Of a stretch of DNA of 64,000 nucleotides, positions 35,621 through 44,800 are shown piece after piece (the first letter of the stretch is position 1; each line of letters begins with the position of its first letter). This DNA is from JAWRCU01 sp033542235 (GTDB lineage: Bacteria; Pseudomonadota; Alphaproteobacteria; Rhizobiales; Rhizobiaceae), in assembly GCF_033542235.1 (NCBI RefSeq), contig NZ_JAWRCU010000001.1, positions 676,862 through 740,861 of the forward strand. The letters run 5' to 3'. The translations under genes were made by a program, and so were the position numbers. The notes beneath the pieces were generated by a model. That model made no database searches, was not told where the DNA came from, and saw only the letters and a program-made list of their open reading frames with translations.

Positions 35621-36724
35621 ATGACAGAGACCCCGCAGTCGCGCGCAGCCCGCCTCGCCCATCTCCGGCGCGACGAACTGGCCAAGGGCGACCCCGTGCC
35701 TCTGCCGCTGACCATGGCGTCGATGTACCACCTGCCCGGCGACCCGACGGGTTTCAATCAATATGGCCGCTTTTTCAACCCGACCTGGTCAGCCGTCGAA
35801 AAGCTGCTTGGACACCTCGAAGAAGCAACCGCCCTCGCCTTTCCGTCCGGCATGGCCGCCATCTCGGCCGTTTTCTTCGCGCTGCTCAAGAGCGGCGACC
35901 GCATCCTCCTGCCTTCCGACGGCTACTATACGACCCGTGTCCTTGCTGACCGCTTCCTGAAATCCATGGGGATCGCGATCGACACACGCCCGACCTCGAG
36001 TTTCCTGGACGGCGGCTTCGAAAGCTACAGGCTCGTCTTCGTCGAAACTCCTTCCAATCCCGGACTTGACATCTGCGACATCGCCGCGGTGGCCGGAGCG
36101 GCGCATGCTGCAGGAGCGCTCGTTGTCGCCGACAATACGACCATGACACCTTACGGCCAGCGACCGCTCGACCTCGGCGCAGATATTGTCGTAGCCGCCG
36201 ACACCAAGGCACCGAACGGCCATTCCGACGTGCTGTTCGGCCATGTCACGAGCCGCAATCCGGAGATCGTCTCCGCTGTTGCGGACTGGCGCAAACTCTC
36301 CGGCGCAATCCCCGGGCCATTCGAGGCCTGGCTCGTTCATCGCGGACTGGAAACGCTGGAGGTGCGCTTCGACCGCATGTGCAATTCAGCGGAAGTCATT
36401 GTTCAGCGGCTCAAGGACCATCCCGCCATCGACGCCGTCCGTTTTCCCGGCTTGCCGGATGACCCTTCTCACAATCTTGCACGTATGCAGATGGATCGCT
36501 TCGGCTTCCTGATCGGGCTGACGCTGGAGAGCGAGCAGGCCGCCGAGAGCTTCATCAATAAATGTGCTCTGATCCAGCCGGCGACCTCCTTCGGTGGCGT
36601 GCACAGCTCGGCCGAGCGCCGTGCCCGCTGGGGCGACGCCGTTGCGCCGGGCTACGTCCGGCTGTCGGTCGGCTGCGAGCCGGCCGAGGAATTGTGGAGG
36701 GCGATGCAGGAGGCATTGGCATGA
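35621..36724 (+). CDS. Cys/Met-metabolism PLP-dependent enzyme (cystathionine gamma-synthase/lyase-like)
   Basis: 367 residues from ATG 35621, preceded by GAGGGAG; a TTG eight codons upstream is less likely. It is a fold-type I PLP enzyme: NPTWSAVEKLLGHLEEATALAFPSGMAAI carries the cofactor-phosphate loop, VVADNT the pyridine-contacting Asp, and K196 in AADTKAPNGHSDV the Schiff-base lysine. The usual S-x-T-K is here A-x-T-K. The C-terminal QPATSFGGVHS and VRLSVGCEP parts fit the transsulfuration family. The exact reaction cannot be told. It is divergent from mraZ. Confidence 0.85.
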   Translation: MTETPQSRAARLAHLRRDELAKGDPVPLPLTMASMYHLPGDPTGFNQYGRFFNPTWSAVEKLLGHLEEATALAFPSGMAAISAVFFALLKSGDRILLPSDGYYTTRVLADRFLKSMGIAIDTRPTSSFLDGGFESYRLVFVETPSNPGLDICDIAAVAGAAHAAGALVVADNTTMTPYGQRPLDLGADIVVAADTKAPNGHSDVLFGHVTSRNPEIVSAVADWRKLSGAIPGPFEAWLVHRGLETLEVRFDRMCNSAEVIVQRLKDHPAIDAVRFPGLPDDPSHNLARMQMDRFGFLIGLTLESEQAAESFINKCALIQPATSFGGVHSSAERRARWGDAVAPGYVRLSVGCEPAEELWRAMQEALA

Positions 36725-36738
36725 CCCAATCCCTGAAT

Positions 36739-37040
36739 TCATGAACCGTATTCTTCCTCAGTCAGATCACGGCTGCCATGCAGCACGCGCACGATCACAA
36801 TGGCGTCGTCCTTGACGCGATAGAGCGTCAGGTAGTCACCAACCACCACATGCCGGAGGCCTATAGCGATGTCGTTACGCGCTGCTCCTGAATACGGCTG
36901 TGTAGCCAGCAAGTCCCAGCGCCTTCGAAGCGATCGAGGAGCCGGTCGGCTGCTGCCACGCTGAAAGCAGCGACGTAAAGCCAAATCTCGATGAGATCTT
37001 CTTCCGCCCTCGCGGTCCGGATCACCGGCAGTTCAATCAC
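36739..37040 (-). pseudogene. parE: Frameshifted ParE toxin
   Basis: The frame starting at GTG 37040, overlapping the parD stop, encodes a ParE N-terminus: VIELPVIRTARAEEDLIEIW, then ADRLLDRFEGA. Near 36914-36922 the reading must shift by one base to continue as WDLLATQPYSGAARNDIAIG, RHVVVGDYLTLYRV and the VLHGSRDL end. Joined, this gives about 101 residues, normal for ParE. As written, the first frame ends after about 63 residues, so the toxin is probably dead unless the sequence has an error or translation slips. Confidence 0.85.
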
Positions 37041-37315
37041 GCCCGATCCTTGGACTGCCGAAGCCTCGCTCGCGCCTCTGCCTTGATCTCGTCTATGGAG
37101 ACGATCCGTCCGGGTCCGCTATCCAACCCCTCCAGATAAAGCCGCCGCAGTTCATCGATCGTGTGGCCGAGCAGATCTCGCTTTTCCTTCCAGTCGCGAA
37201 GCGCATCGCGGATAACTTCACTGGCGGAAGCATACTCACCAGCGGCCACGGCTTCATCTACAGCGGTCGCGAGGTCTGCTGAAAGCGTGATGCTTCGTTT
37301 GTGGACTTGTCCCAT
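37037..37315 (-). CDS. parD: ParD-like antitoxin (ribbon-helix-helix)
   Basis: 92 residues from ATG 37315, with GAGG upstream. The start KRSITLSADLATAVDEAVAA and YASASEVIRDALRDW form the ribbon-helix-helix DNA-binding domain, and the acidic-basic tail (EIKAEARARLRQ) would bind the toxin. The gene is intact while its toxin is frameshifted. A palindromic operator lies 30 bases upstream. Confidence 0.9.
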   Translation of the reverse strand: MGQVHKRSITLSADLATAVDEAVAAGEYASASEVIRDALRDWKEKRDLLGHTIDELRRLYLEGLDSGPGRIVSIDEIKAEARARLRQSKDRA

Positions 37316-37344
37316 CGCTACCTCTATGTGACTTCGAGCGAAGA

Positions 37345-37365
37345 TGGTACGATTTAATCGTACCA
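37345..37365. promoter_or_regulatory. Palindromic operator upstream of parD
   Basis: TGGTACGAT-TTA-ATCGTACCA, perfect 9-base arms with a 3-base centre, 30 bases before the parD start. ParD-type antitoxins autoregulate through such sites; the assignment here is by position. Confidence 0.65.
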
Positions 37366-37536
37366 AGGGCAAGACTGGAGAGCAATGGAAGGTGCGTTGG
37401 CGGTCCGAGCTCGATACCGATGGCAAGATCGCCTTGGGTAGGAGATCGGCTGACTCGCGCTAATAAACAGACGCGTCTTGTGGTAGGGTGCCGATCAATA
37501 CGGATTCAATGACTTGCATGAGGCGAGGAGTTTTGA

Positions 37537-38658
37537 ATGCTGTACGTCGATATCCCTACTCGTTCGGAATTCAAAGCGCTCAACGACTTGCGGAGCGATG
37601 CTTGCGTTTCGATTTATCTGAAGACGACGCCGCTTACGCAGGAGAGCGATGCTTCACGGATCGAACTGGGCAATCTTTGCCGGCAGGCACGCGAGCAACT
37701 CGAGGCGGAATCTTTCGACAAGCGACGTCTTGCATCCTTGATGGAGGAATTCGATGTCCTGGCGGAGGACGAAGAGTTCTGGCGGTTGCAGGCCAACAGC
37801 CTCGCCGTCCTGGCCACCCCTGACAGCCTGCGAACCTTTCGCCTTGCCAACCATCTTACGCCGATGGTCGAAGTAGCGGACAGGTTCCATCTGAACCCGC
37901 TGCTCCGGGCTATTACATTTCCGCACTCGGCCTACATCCTGGCCTTCTCCGAGAACGCCGTTCGGCTTGTGGAGATGAATGCCGATCTGCCGGCGACCAC
38001 GCTCAAGATCGTTGGAATGCCCAAGAGTGCCGCAAGTGCCGTCGGCAAATCGACCATCAACGATCGTTCCCCGAGCGGCCGCATCCACGGCCTGGAGGGG
38101 CAGAACGTCCGGCTGCAGCAGTACGCGCGCAAGGTCGATGCCGCTCTGCGGCCATTCCTGACGGGGCGCGAGATACCGATGATCCTGGCCGCGACCGGAC
38201 GAATGATGTCCGTGTACCGGGCGGTGAATAGCTATCCGTATCTGTTGCCCGGCGGTATTGAAACCAGTCCGGACCGCATATCGGATGCCGATCTCGCGCA
38301 AGCTGCGCGGCCGGTCTTGGATGCGGCCTACGCAGGCGAGATCGAGGAATTGAAGGCGCTTTACGAAAAGCGGGCCGGCGAAGGCCGGGCGACGACGGAC
38401 ATATCCGATGCCGCGCGCGCAGCGACGTTCGGTGCGGTCGGGTGGCTGATGGTGGATATTGACTCCGTCGTCCCTGGGACGGTCGACGAGGAGACAGGCG
38501 CGGTCGAATTCGCCGAAGGGGCGGATGCACGTTCCTACGGTTTGGTTGACGAGATCGCCGGCCGTGCGCTCTCCAGCGGAGCGCGCGTGCTTGGCGTGCG
38601 CCGCGCGGACCTTCCGAGGCAGGCGGAGTTGGCGGCCATCCTGCGTTATCCCATTTAG
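37537..38658 (+). CDS. Bacterial archaeo-eukaryotic release-factor-like (baeRF) protein
   Basis: 373 residues, with the start set by GAGGAG before ATG 37537. The layout resembles the baeRF family: an N-terminal SACVSIYLKTTP-like strand, a helical segment with FWRLQANSLAVLATPDSLRT, and a C-terminal part with GRATTDISDAARAATFGAVGWL and SSGARVLGVRRADLP. The family is related to eRF1/Pelota-type factors, and its bacterial role is unknown (possibly translation stress). The assignment rests on overall pattern and I cannot give the subfamily with certainty. Confidence 0.72.
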   Translation: MLYVDIPTRSEFKALNDLRSDACVSIYLKTTPLTQESDASRIELGNLCRQAREQLEAESFDKRRLASLMEEFDVLAEDEEFWRLQANSLAVLATPDSLRTFRLANHLTPMVEVADRFHLNPLLRAITFPHSAYILAFSENAVRLVEMNADLPATTLKIVGMPKSAASAVGKSTINDRSPSGRIHGLEGQNVRLQQYARKVDAALRPFLTGREIPMILAATGRMMSVYRAVNSYPYLLPGGIETSPDRISDADLAQAARPVLDAAYAGEIEELKALYEKRAGEGRATTDISDAARAATFGAVGWLMVDIDSVVPGTVDEETGAVEFAEGADARSYGLVDEIAGRALSSGARVLGVRRADLPRQAELAAILRYPI

Positions 38659-38673
38659 GCTTTGGGAATATTG

Positions 38674-39138
38674 TGCCAGCCGGCCTGTAAGCCGGGTTCT
38701 GTATGGCCTCGGCGCCTTGCGAGCGCCGCGACGTGGCGGCCATTCATCTTGGGCGTGCGTTGCCGCGCGCCTCACGCAACCTACCCGGACGACGGGCCGG
38801 AAACTGCCCCGAGAGTTGCCTCTCTCGCCGTCCCTATTCGGTCTTGCTCCCGGTGTGGTTTACCATGCCGCTTTCCGTTGCCGGAAGCGCGGTGGGCTCT
38901 TACCCCACCCTTTCACCCTTACCCGCCTCCGCGGCTTGCGCCGCTCCAGCCTGGCCAGCCCTAAAGGGCTTGCTGCTACGAAGCCCTAAGGCCGAAGGCG
39001 GGCGGTTTGCTTTCTGTGGCACTGTCACTAGGGTCGCCCCCGCCGGATGTTATCCGGCACCGTGTCTCCATGGAGCCCGGACTTTCCTCAAGCGCAACCT
39101 TTCGGCTCTCGCACCTGCGGCCGCCCGGCCGACTGGCG
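38674..39138 (-). ncRNA. rnpB: RNase P RNA
   Basis: Read leftward, the sequence carries conserved bacterial type A RNase P RNA: GAGGAAAGTCCGGGCTCC and ACAGAAAGCAAACCGCC near the 5' side, then GGTAAGGGTGAAAGGGTG in the middle. ATACAGAACCCGGCTTACAG lies at the 3' side. The ends pair as helix P1 (ccagtcggcc with ggccggctgg). Length is about 463 bases, somewhat long for alphaproteobacteria. It processes tRNA 5' ends with RnpA. Exact ends are inferred from P1. Confidence 0.95.
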
Positions 39139-39143
39139 TTGCG

Positions 39144-39172
39144 TATAAAGGGAGTTCCGGGGAAAAACGCAA
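39144..39172 (-). promoter_or_regulatory. rnpB promoter
   Basis: TTGCGT (39167-39172) and TTTATA (39144-39149), separated by 17 bases, end six bases before the inferred 5' end of RNase P RNA. Position and spacing fit a strong housekeeping promoter. Confidence 0.75.
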
Positions 39173-39238
39173 CCCCCTTCCACGCGATACGCACCGAAGG
39201 TCCGCGCAGCAAAGCCACAGCAACTTCAAAGAATCATA

Positions 39239-40003
39239 CTACCCGACGTCAGGCGGAAGAGCTGCCAGGAGTCCGTGCAATGTTTCGATAGTCGACAGGT
39301 CCGCCACTCCGTCGACGCGCTCGGGTCTGAAATGCCTCTGGAACGCGGCGACCACCGCTTCGGTCGTAACATCGAACGCCCCGGTGATCTCGACCCCATA
39401 GCCATAAAGCGCGAGCATCGACTGCAGCGCGTCGACTGGCTCGCCGTGTTCCCCGACCGACAGGAAGCGCCCCCCGCGGAGCGGGGCCGGCTTGACAAAA
39501 TGGCCGATCCCGGCCGCAGCGAGCGTCGCCCAGGGAAACTTTTCGCCCGGATCGACCTTCCGGCCCGGCGCCGTATCGGAATGGGCAAGCACCCGCTCTG
39601 GGCGGATTGAATAGCGTTCGGCGATATCCCGGCAAAGAGCGATGAGGGCCTCGACCTGGCGCGCCGCGAAGTCCGGATAGCCATAGGCATGGCCGGGATT
39701 GGCGACCTCGATGCCGATCGAGCAGGAATTGATGTCCGTTCGGCCGAGCCAGGAACCACGGCCTGCATGCCAGGCCCGGTCGGCTTCGCGCACCATCTGT
39801 ACGATCGAGCCGTCCTCATGCACGAGATAGTGGCAGGATACCTCGCTCACCGGGTCGCAGAGCCAGGCCTCCGCCGAGGACCCTGTCTCCATGCCGGTAT
39901 AGTGTATGAGAATGATTTCGGGGCGCAGCCCATCGCGCCGCGGGCCGAAATTCGGCGAGACCCTGACGTCCGCCAAAGCATAATCCGGAAGAAAACCGCT
40001 CAT
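39239..40003 (-). CDS. N-acetylmuramoyl-L-alanine amidase, AmiD-like, with peptidoglycan-binding domain
   Basis: 254 residues. An Amidase_2 domain (about 15-165) has zinc ligands H34 (LIHYTGM), H141 and D151 (LAHSDTAPGRKVDPG), and SIGIEVANPG between them. A PG_binding_1 domain follows (about 185-245, VDALQSMLALYGYGVEITG). No clear signal peptide is seen, so it may act in the cytoplasm or use another export route. It overlaps the djlA-like gene by four bases. Confidence 0.92.
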   Translation of the reverse strand: MSGFLPDYALADVRVSPNFGPRRDGLRPEIILIHYTGMETGSSAEAWLCDPVSEVSCHYLVHEDGSIVQMVREADRAWHAGRGSWLGRTDINSCSIGIEVANPGHAYGYPDFAARQVEALIALCRDIAERYSIRPERVLAHSDTAPGRKVDPGEKFPWATLAAAGIGHFVKPAPLRGGRFLSVGEHGEPVDALQSMLALYGYGVEITGAFDVTTEAVVAAFQRHFRPERVDGVADLSTIETLHGLLAALPPDVG

Positions 40004-40719
40004 GCGGCCCTCAAGCCCCGCTCGATCAACTCATATGCGGCATTGAGCGCGGCGACCCGCGTCGTCGCGATCGCGATGAATTCTTCGGGAACGCCGCGCG
40101 CAATCAGCCTGTCAGGATGGTTCTCCGCGATCAGGCGGCGATAGTGCCGCCGCACCTCTTCGAAGGGTGAGCCGCGTTCGACGCCGAGCACGGCGTACGG
40201 ATCGGCCCCCGCGCCCAGGACCACATGGCGGGCAAGAATGCTCTGATAGTGCTGTTCATCGATCTTGAAGATCTCGGCGATGCGGCGCAGGAACGTCCCT
40301 TCCCGCTCGTGCAACACCCCGTCCGCCTTGGCGATATGGAAGAGCCCATCAAGTATGTCGGTGAGCATGGGGCAATTGTCTCGGCCCGAACCGCACAGCC
40401 CCGCCATCTTCTCGGCGTAAGCCTCGTAGCCGGAGGTATCCTGCTTGGCGAGATCGTAGAGCCGCGCCACATTGCGCGCCTCGTTCCTCGGTATGGCGAA
40501 AATCTCCTGGAACGCGCGCACCTCATCCTGTGTCACGACGCCGTCGGCCTTCGCCATCTTGGCCGAGAGCGCGATCATGGCGATCGAGAACGCCACCTTT
40601 CGCCGCAATTGAGGATCGCCCTCGAAAATGGTGCGTACCGCCTCGATCACGTCGGAGACGCCGAAGCCTGATTTGGTGATGCGCGAGACAAACTCGCCGA
40701 CGCGAAGCCAGACGGACAT
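40000..40719 (-). CDS. DjlA-like co-chaperone (TerB plus J domain)
   Basis: 239 residues. A TerB-like helical domain (about 35-160, SIAMIALSAKMAKADGVVTQ and IAKADGVLHEREGTFLRRIA) is followed by a C-terminal J domain (172-239) with the HPD motif at 201-203 that stimulates DnaK. E. coli DjlA has an N-terminal membrane helix; none is evident here. It is co-transcribed with the amidase. Confidence 0.9.
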   Translation of the reverse strand: MSVWLRVGEFVSRITKSGFGVSDVIEAVRTIFEGDPQLRRKVAFSIAMIALSAKMAKADGVVTQDEVRAFQEIFAIPRNEARNVARLYDLAKQDTSGYEAYAEKMAGLCGSGRDNCPMLTDILDGLFHIAKADGVLHEREGTFLRRIAEIFKIDEQHYQSILARHVVLGAGADPYAVLGVERGSPFEEVRRHYRRLIAENHPDRLIARGVPEEFIAIATTRVAALNAAYELIERGLRAA

Positions 40720-41020
40720 GAAGCTGCTTTAGACTATTTCCGCCCAGGATTGAAAGCCGGCCAGGCGGCCAAGATACCTCGACATTGGCAGACTTGCAGC
40801 GGATGACCCTCGGCAGGCGCCGGCGTTCATCGCCGGGCAAGCCTGGTCCCTTCGGCTCAGTGACAATCCAGACGCGCGTGCCAAGGAGGCGACCACCTCA
40901 CATGACCTGCTAGCCGCGGCCGGCGTCATGACGCGCGGACATTTCCGCCAAGCTGACCCGATCCTGGCAGCGAAAGCGCTCGCTGGCTCCTGGGCCCTCT
41001 TTCAGGTTTGCGACGCCTGC
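40720..41020. other. Gap without a recognised gene
   Basis: About 300 bases between the djlA-like gene and the first small lipoprotein. A plus-strand frame stays open from about 40770 and reads LAADDPRQAPAF, AWSLRLSDNPDA and PILAAKALAGSWALFQ. It shows no ribosome site, known domain or clean stop before the opposite gene. It may be a decayed gene or chance. Confidence 0.4.
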
Positions 41021-41230
41021 CTACTGCTTGGGAGCCTGGTTGGTCTGCGCCGGCTGCTGTTGCTGCATCGTATTGGTGCCGGTGGCGCCGCCCGTGCTCG
41101 GCTGTTGAGTCGAGGGTTGTTGTGTCGTCGCAGGCGGCGTGGTCTCTTGGCTGCTGCCACCTCCTTTGTTACAAGCGGCGAGCGACATGAGTGAAATTGC
41201 TACCACCGGTACAACAAAAATTCTCGACAT
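41021..41230 (-). CDS. Small lipoprotein, paralogue 1
   Basis: 69 residues. The ATG 41230 is preceded by GAGGAGGG. A lipoprotein signal ends LMSLAAC, then a Thr/Gln/Pro-rich, probably disordered tail ends TGTNTMQQQQPAQTNQAPKQ. It is a close relative of the next gene, so a local duplication. Family and function are unknown. It is an outer- or inner-membrane-anchored small protein by its lipobox. Confidence 0.75.
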   Translation of the reverse strand: MSRIFVVPVVAISLMSLAACNKGGGSSQETTPPATTQQPSTQQPSTGGATGTNTMQQQQPAQTNQAPKQ

Positions 41231-41399
41231 CTGGGGTTCCCTCCTCAGTAGTCGTCCGGACAGAGTGAACAATCGAAACTCGATCCGACAAATATCGCTA
41301 GACACCTTGATTGAGGCAAAGTTTGGTCCGGCGACAGGGGAACTTGGGCTCAGACGACGATTTGCTTTGGCTTCGGGCGAAACATTGCGCGCTATGCCG

Positions 41400-41427
41400 A
41401 AAAAGAAGAAGCCGGCTGACGCCGGCC
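41400..41427 (-). terminator. Terminator between the two small lipoprotein genes
   Basis: On the minus strand GCCGGC-GTCA-GCCGGC is followed by TTCTTCTTTTT, just downstream of the stop of the gene at 41443-41655. Confidence 0.7.
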
Positions 41428-41442
41428 TCTCCTCTCGGATTT

Positions 41443-41655
41443 CTACGGCTTCGGAGCCGGGTTGGTCTGCCCCGGCTGCTGTTGCTCCATCGTGTTCGTG
41501 CCGGTGCCGTCCGTACCTGGCTGGGTCGGCGCCGGCTGTGGCGCAGGAGTGGTGCTTTGCGTCTGCGTATTGTCGGTGCCGGTGCCGTTGTTGCTGCAAG
41601 CAGCAACTCCGAACAGGGCGACAGCCGCCACAGATGCGAGAACTAGCTTTTTCAT
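41443..41655 (-). CDS. Small lipoprotein, paralogue 2
   Basis: 70 residues: MKKLVLASVAAVALFGVAAC is a lipoprotein signal. The tail is rich in Thr, Gln and Pro and ends TGTNTMEQQQPGQTNPAPKP, matching paralogue 1 almost residue for residue at the end. GGAGAC lies upstream of the ATG. The terminator after it and the separate ribosome site before paralogue 1 suggest two transcripts. Function unknown. Confidence 0.78.
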   Translation of the reverse strand: MKKLVLASVAAVALFGVAACSNNGTGTDNTQTQSTTPAPQPAPTQPGTDGTGTNTMEQQQPGQTNPAPKP

Positions 41656-41859
41656 GACTGGTCTCCTCTTAAACCGCAGTGTCTTGGGTACTGGTGCCGG
41701 TCACTCGCAGCGGTAACGAGAGCGTGAAAAATTTGTTTCTTCACGTTCAGTTTCGAGCTGTAACAACCGTGGCCCGCTCAACGCCGTGATCGTCGGCGTT
41801 GCCGCGGCTTGCGGTCGGCACTAACACGTCCATCAGGACCAACACTGAAAGGCGTGGCC

Positions 41860-44800
41860 ATGCCCGGCAGATGGGATTTCTGGATCGACCGCGGCGGCAC
41901 ATTCACGGACGTCATCGGCCGCTCCCCGGAGGGAGGGCTCAATGCGCGCAAGCTGCTTTCAGAGAATCCCGGGGCGTATCGCGACGCAGCCGTGCAGGGT
42001 ATCCGTGACCTGCTGGGCCTGATACCGGGCGAGCCGGTGCCGGCGGATCGCATCGGCGACGTCAGAATGGGTACGACGGTTGCCACCAATGCGCTGCTGG
42101 AGCGGAAGGGCGAGCGCACATTGCTCCTGATCACCAGGGGCTTCCGCGATGCGCTGAGCATCGCCTACCAGGCGCGGCCGGACATCTTCGCCAAGGAAAT
42201 CGTGCTTCCCGAACAGCTCTACCAGCGCGTCATAGAGATCGACGAACGGGTGCGGGCCGACGGTACGGTGGAGAAAGCTGTCGACCTCACGGCGGCCCAG
42301 ATGGAAATCGCGCGTGCGCAAGGCGACGGCTTCGATGCTGTGGCCATTGTCCTCATGCACGCCTGGAAATATCCGCAACATGAGGAGGCGCTTGCAAGGC
42401 TTTGCCGGAATGCAGGCTTCTCGCAGGTATCCGCCAGCCATGAGGTTTCGCCACTGGTCAAGCTTATCGGTCGTGGCGACACGACCGTCGTCGACGCCTA
42501 CCTCTCGCCGATCCTGTCGCGATACGTGCGGCAAGTCGCAGGAGAGCTGGGGCTGGCGCCGACTTCCAGTATCACGGGGGAGGTCATCCAATCTCCGTCG
42601 CCCCGCCTCATGTTCATGATGTCCTCCGGCGGGCTGACCGCCGCCGAAAAGTTCCGCGGCAAGGATGCGATCCTGTCCGGTCCGGCCGGCGGCGTGGTCG
42701 GCATGGTCGAGACGGCGAAGCTCGCCGGGTTCGGGACCGTGATCGGCTTCGATATGGGCGGCACCTCGACCGACGTCGCCCATTATGGCGGCGAATATGA
42801 GCGCGCCTTCGACACCGAGGTCGCCGGCGTGCGGATCCGCGCGCCGATGATGCGCATCCATACTGTCGCGGCCGGCGGCGGATCGATCCTGCATTACGAG
42901 GCGGGCCGCTTCCGCGCAGGCCCGGACTCGGCCGGCGCCAATCCTGGGCCCGCCTGCTATCGCCGCGGCGGGCCGCTCACCGTCACCGACGCCAATGTGC
43001 TCGTCGGCAAGCTGCAGCCGGACTTCTTCCCGGCTATCTTCGGACCGGGCCAGAACGAGAGGCTGGATGCCGAGAGGGTGAAGGAAAAGTTCGCAGCGCT
43101 GGCGCAGGAGATCGGCGGCAAGTCGCCCGAGGAAGTCGCCGAGGGTTTCATCACCGTGGCCGTCGAGAATATGGCGAATGCCATCAAGAAGATTTCGGTG
43201 CAGCGCGGCTACGACGTGACGCGCTACCTCCTCAATTGCTTCGGCGGCGCGGGCGGCCAGCATGCCTGCCTGGTCGCAGACGCGCTGGGCATGGAGTCGG
43301 TGCTGATCCACCCCTTCTCCGGCCTGCTTTCGGCCTATGGCATCGGGCTCTCCTCCGTCTTTGCGTCGCGTCAGCAGGCGCTGCTGAAAACCCTGTCGGA
43401 AGATTCGCTCGGCTACATCGACGAACTGATCGCGAGTCTCAGCGAGGCGGTGCTGACCGAGCTTGCCGATCAGGGTATCGAGCGTGGGCATGCGATGTGG
43501 CGGCCGCTGCTGCATATTCGCTATGACGGCACCGACACTGCGCTTCCAGTCGACTTCAGCGCCGGGTCCATCGACGCCGCGAGGCGAGACTTCGAAACTG
43601 CCCACAAGGCGCAGTTCGGCTTCGTCTATGAAGACCGGCCGCTGGTGATCGAGGCGATCGCGATCGAGGGGAGCGACCGCGCCGACAAGCGCCAGGCAGA
43701 GACTGCATCGACGCTGGAGGAAGTCGACGCAATACCTTCCGAGACCCGCAGGATTTTCACCGAAGGCGAATGGCGCGAGGTCGGCGTCTTCCATCGCGAG
43801 GCGCTCCGCCCCGGTCACCGTGTCTCCGGTCCGGCCTTGGTCATCGAGAAGCACCAGACGATCGTGCTCGAGCCGGGCTGGCGGGCCGAGATCACGGCGA
43901 TGAACCATGTGCTGATGCGCCGCGCGGAGAAAAAACGCCGCCACGCGGCGATCGGCACCGAGGCCGACCCTATCCTGCTCGAGGTCTTCAATAATCTCTT
44001 CATGTCGATCGCCGAGCAGATGGGTGTCACCCTCCAGAACACCGCCTATTCGGTGAACATCAAGGAGCGGCTGGACTTCTCCTGCGCCGTCTTCGATCGC
44101 ACCGGCGCGCTCGTCGCCAATGCGCCGCACATGCCGGTGCATCTCGGCTCCATGGACCGCTCGGTCGAGACGATCATCCGCCTCAACGCAGGCGACGTGC
44201 ATCCGGGCGACGTGTTCGCGCTGAACGCGCCCTATAATGGCGGCACCCATCTGCCCGACATTACCGTGGTGACGCCGGTGTTCGACGAGAAGGCCAGTGA
44301 CATATTGTTCTGGGTCGCCTCGCGCGGCCATCACGCGGACGTAGGTGGGACTGCGCCCGGTTCGATGACGCCGCTTGCGACGACCGTCGAGGAGGAAGGC
44401 GTGCTGATCGACAATTTCCGGCTCGTCGAGAGAGGCCGATTTCGCGAAAAGGAATTGGAGGAGCTGCTTACCGACCACCCCTACCCGGTGCGTAATCTTC
44501 GCCAGAACGTCGCGGACCTCAAGGCCCAGATCGCCGCAAACGAGAAGGGCGTGGCTGAGCTCAAGAAGATGGTCGCTACCTTCGGGCTAAACGTGGTTGA
44601 AGCCTATATGACGCATGTCCAGGACAATGCGGCCGAAAGCGTGCGCCGGGTGCTCGACCGCCTGCCCGATCGTTGCGAATACGAATATCCCACCGAGACC
44701 GGCCAGGTCATCAAGGTGCAGATATCAGTCGACCGGGAGCGGCGCGAGGCGACGGTCGATTTCACCGGCACGTCGAAGGTCGAAAAGAACAACTTCAACG

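Noticed and set aside
41959..44478. Long minus-strand open frame (839 codons) opposite the oxoprolinase gene
   Set aside because: It is an antisense shadow of a GC-rich, well-conserved coding region; its residues show no domain, and the plus-strand protein is clearly real.
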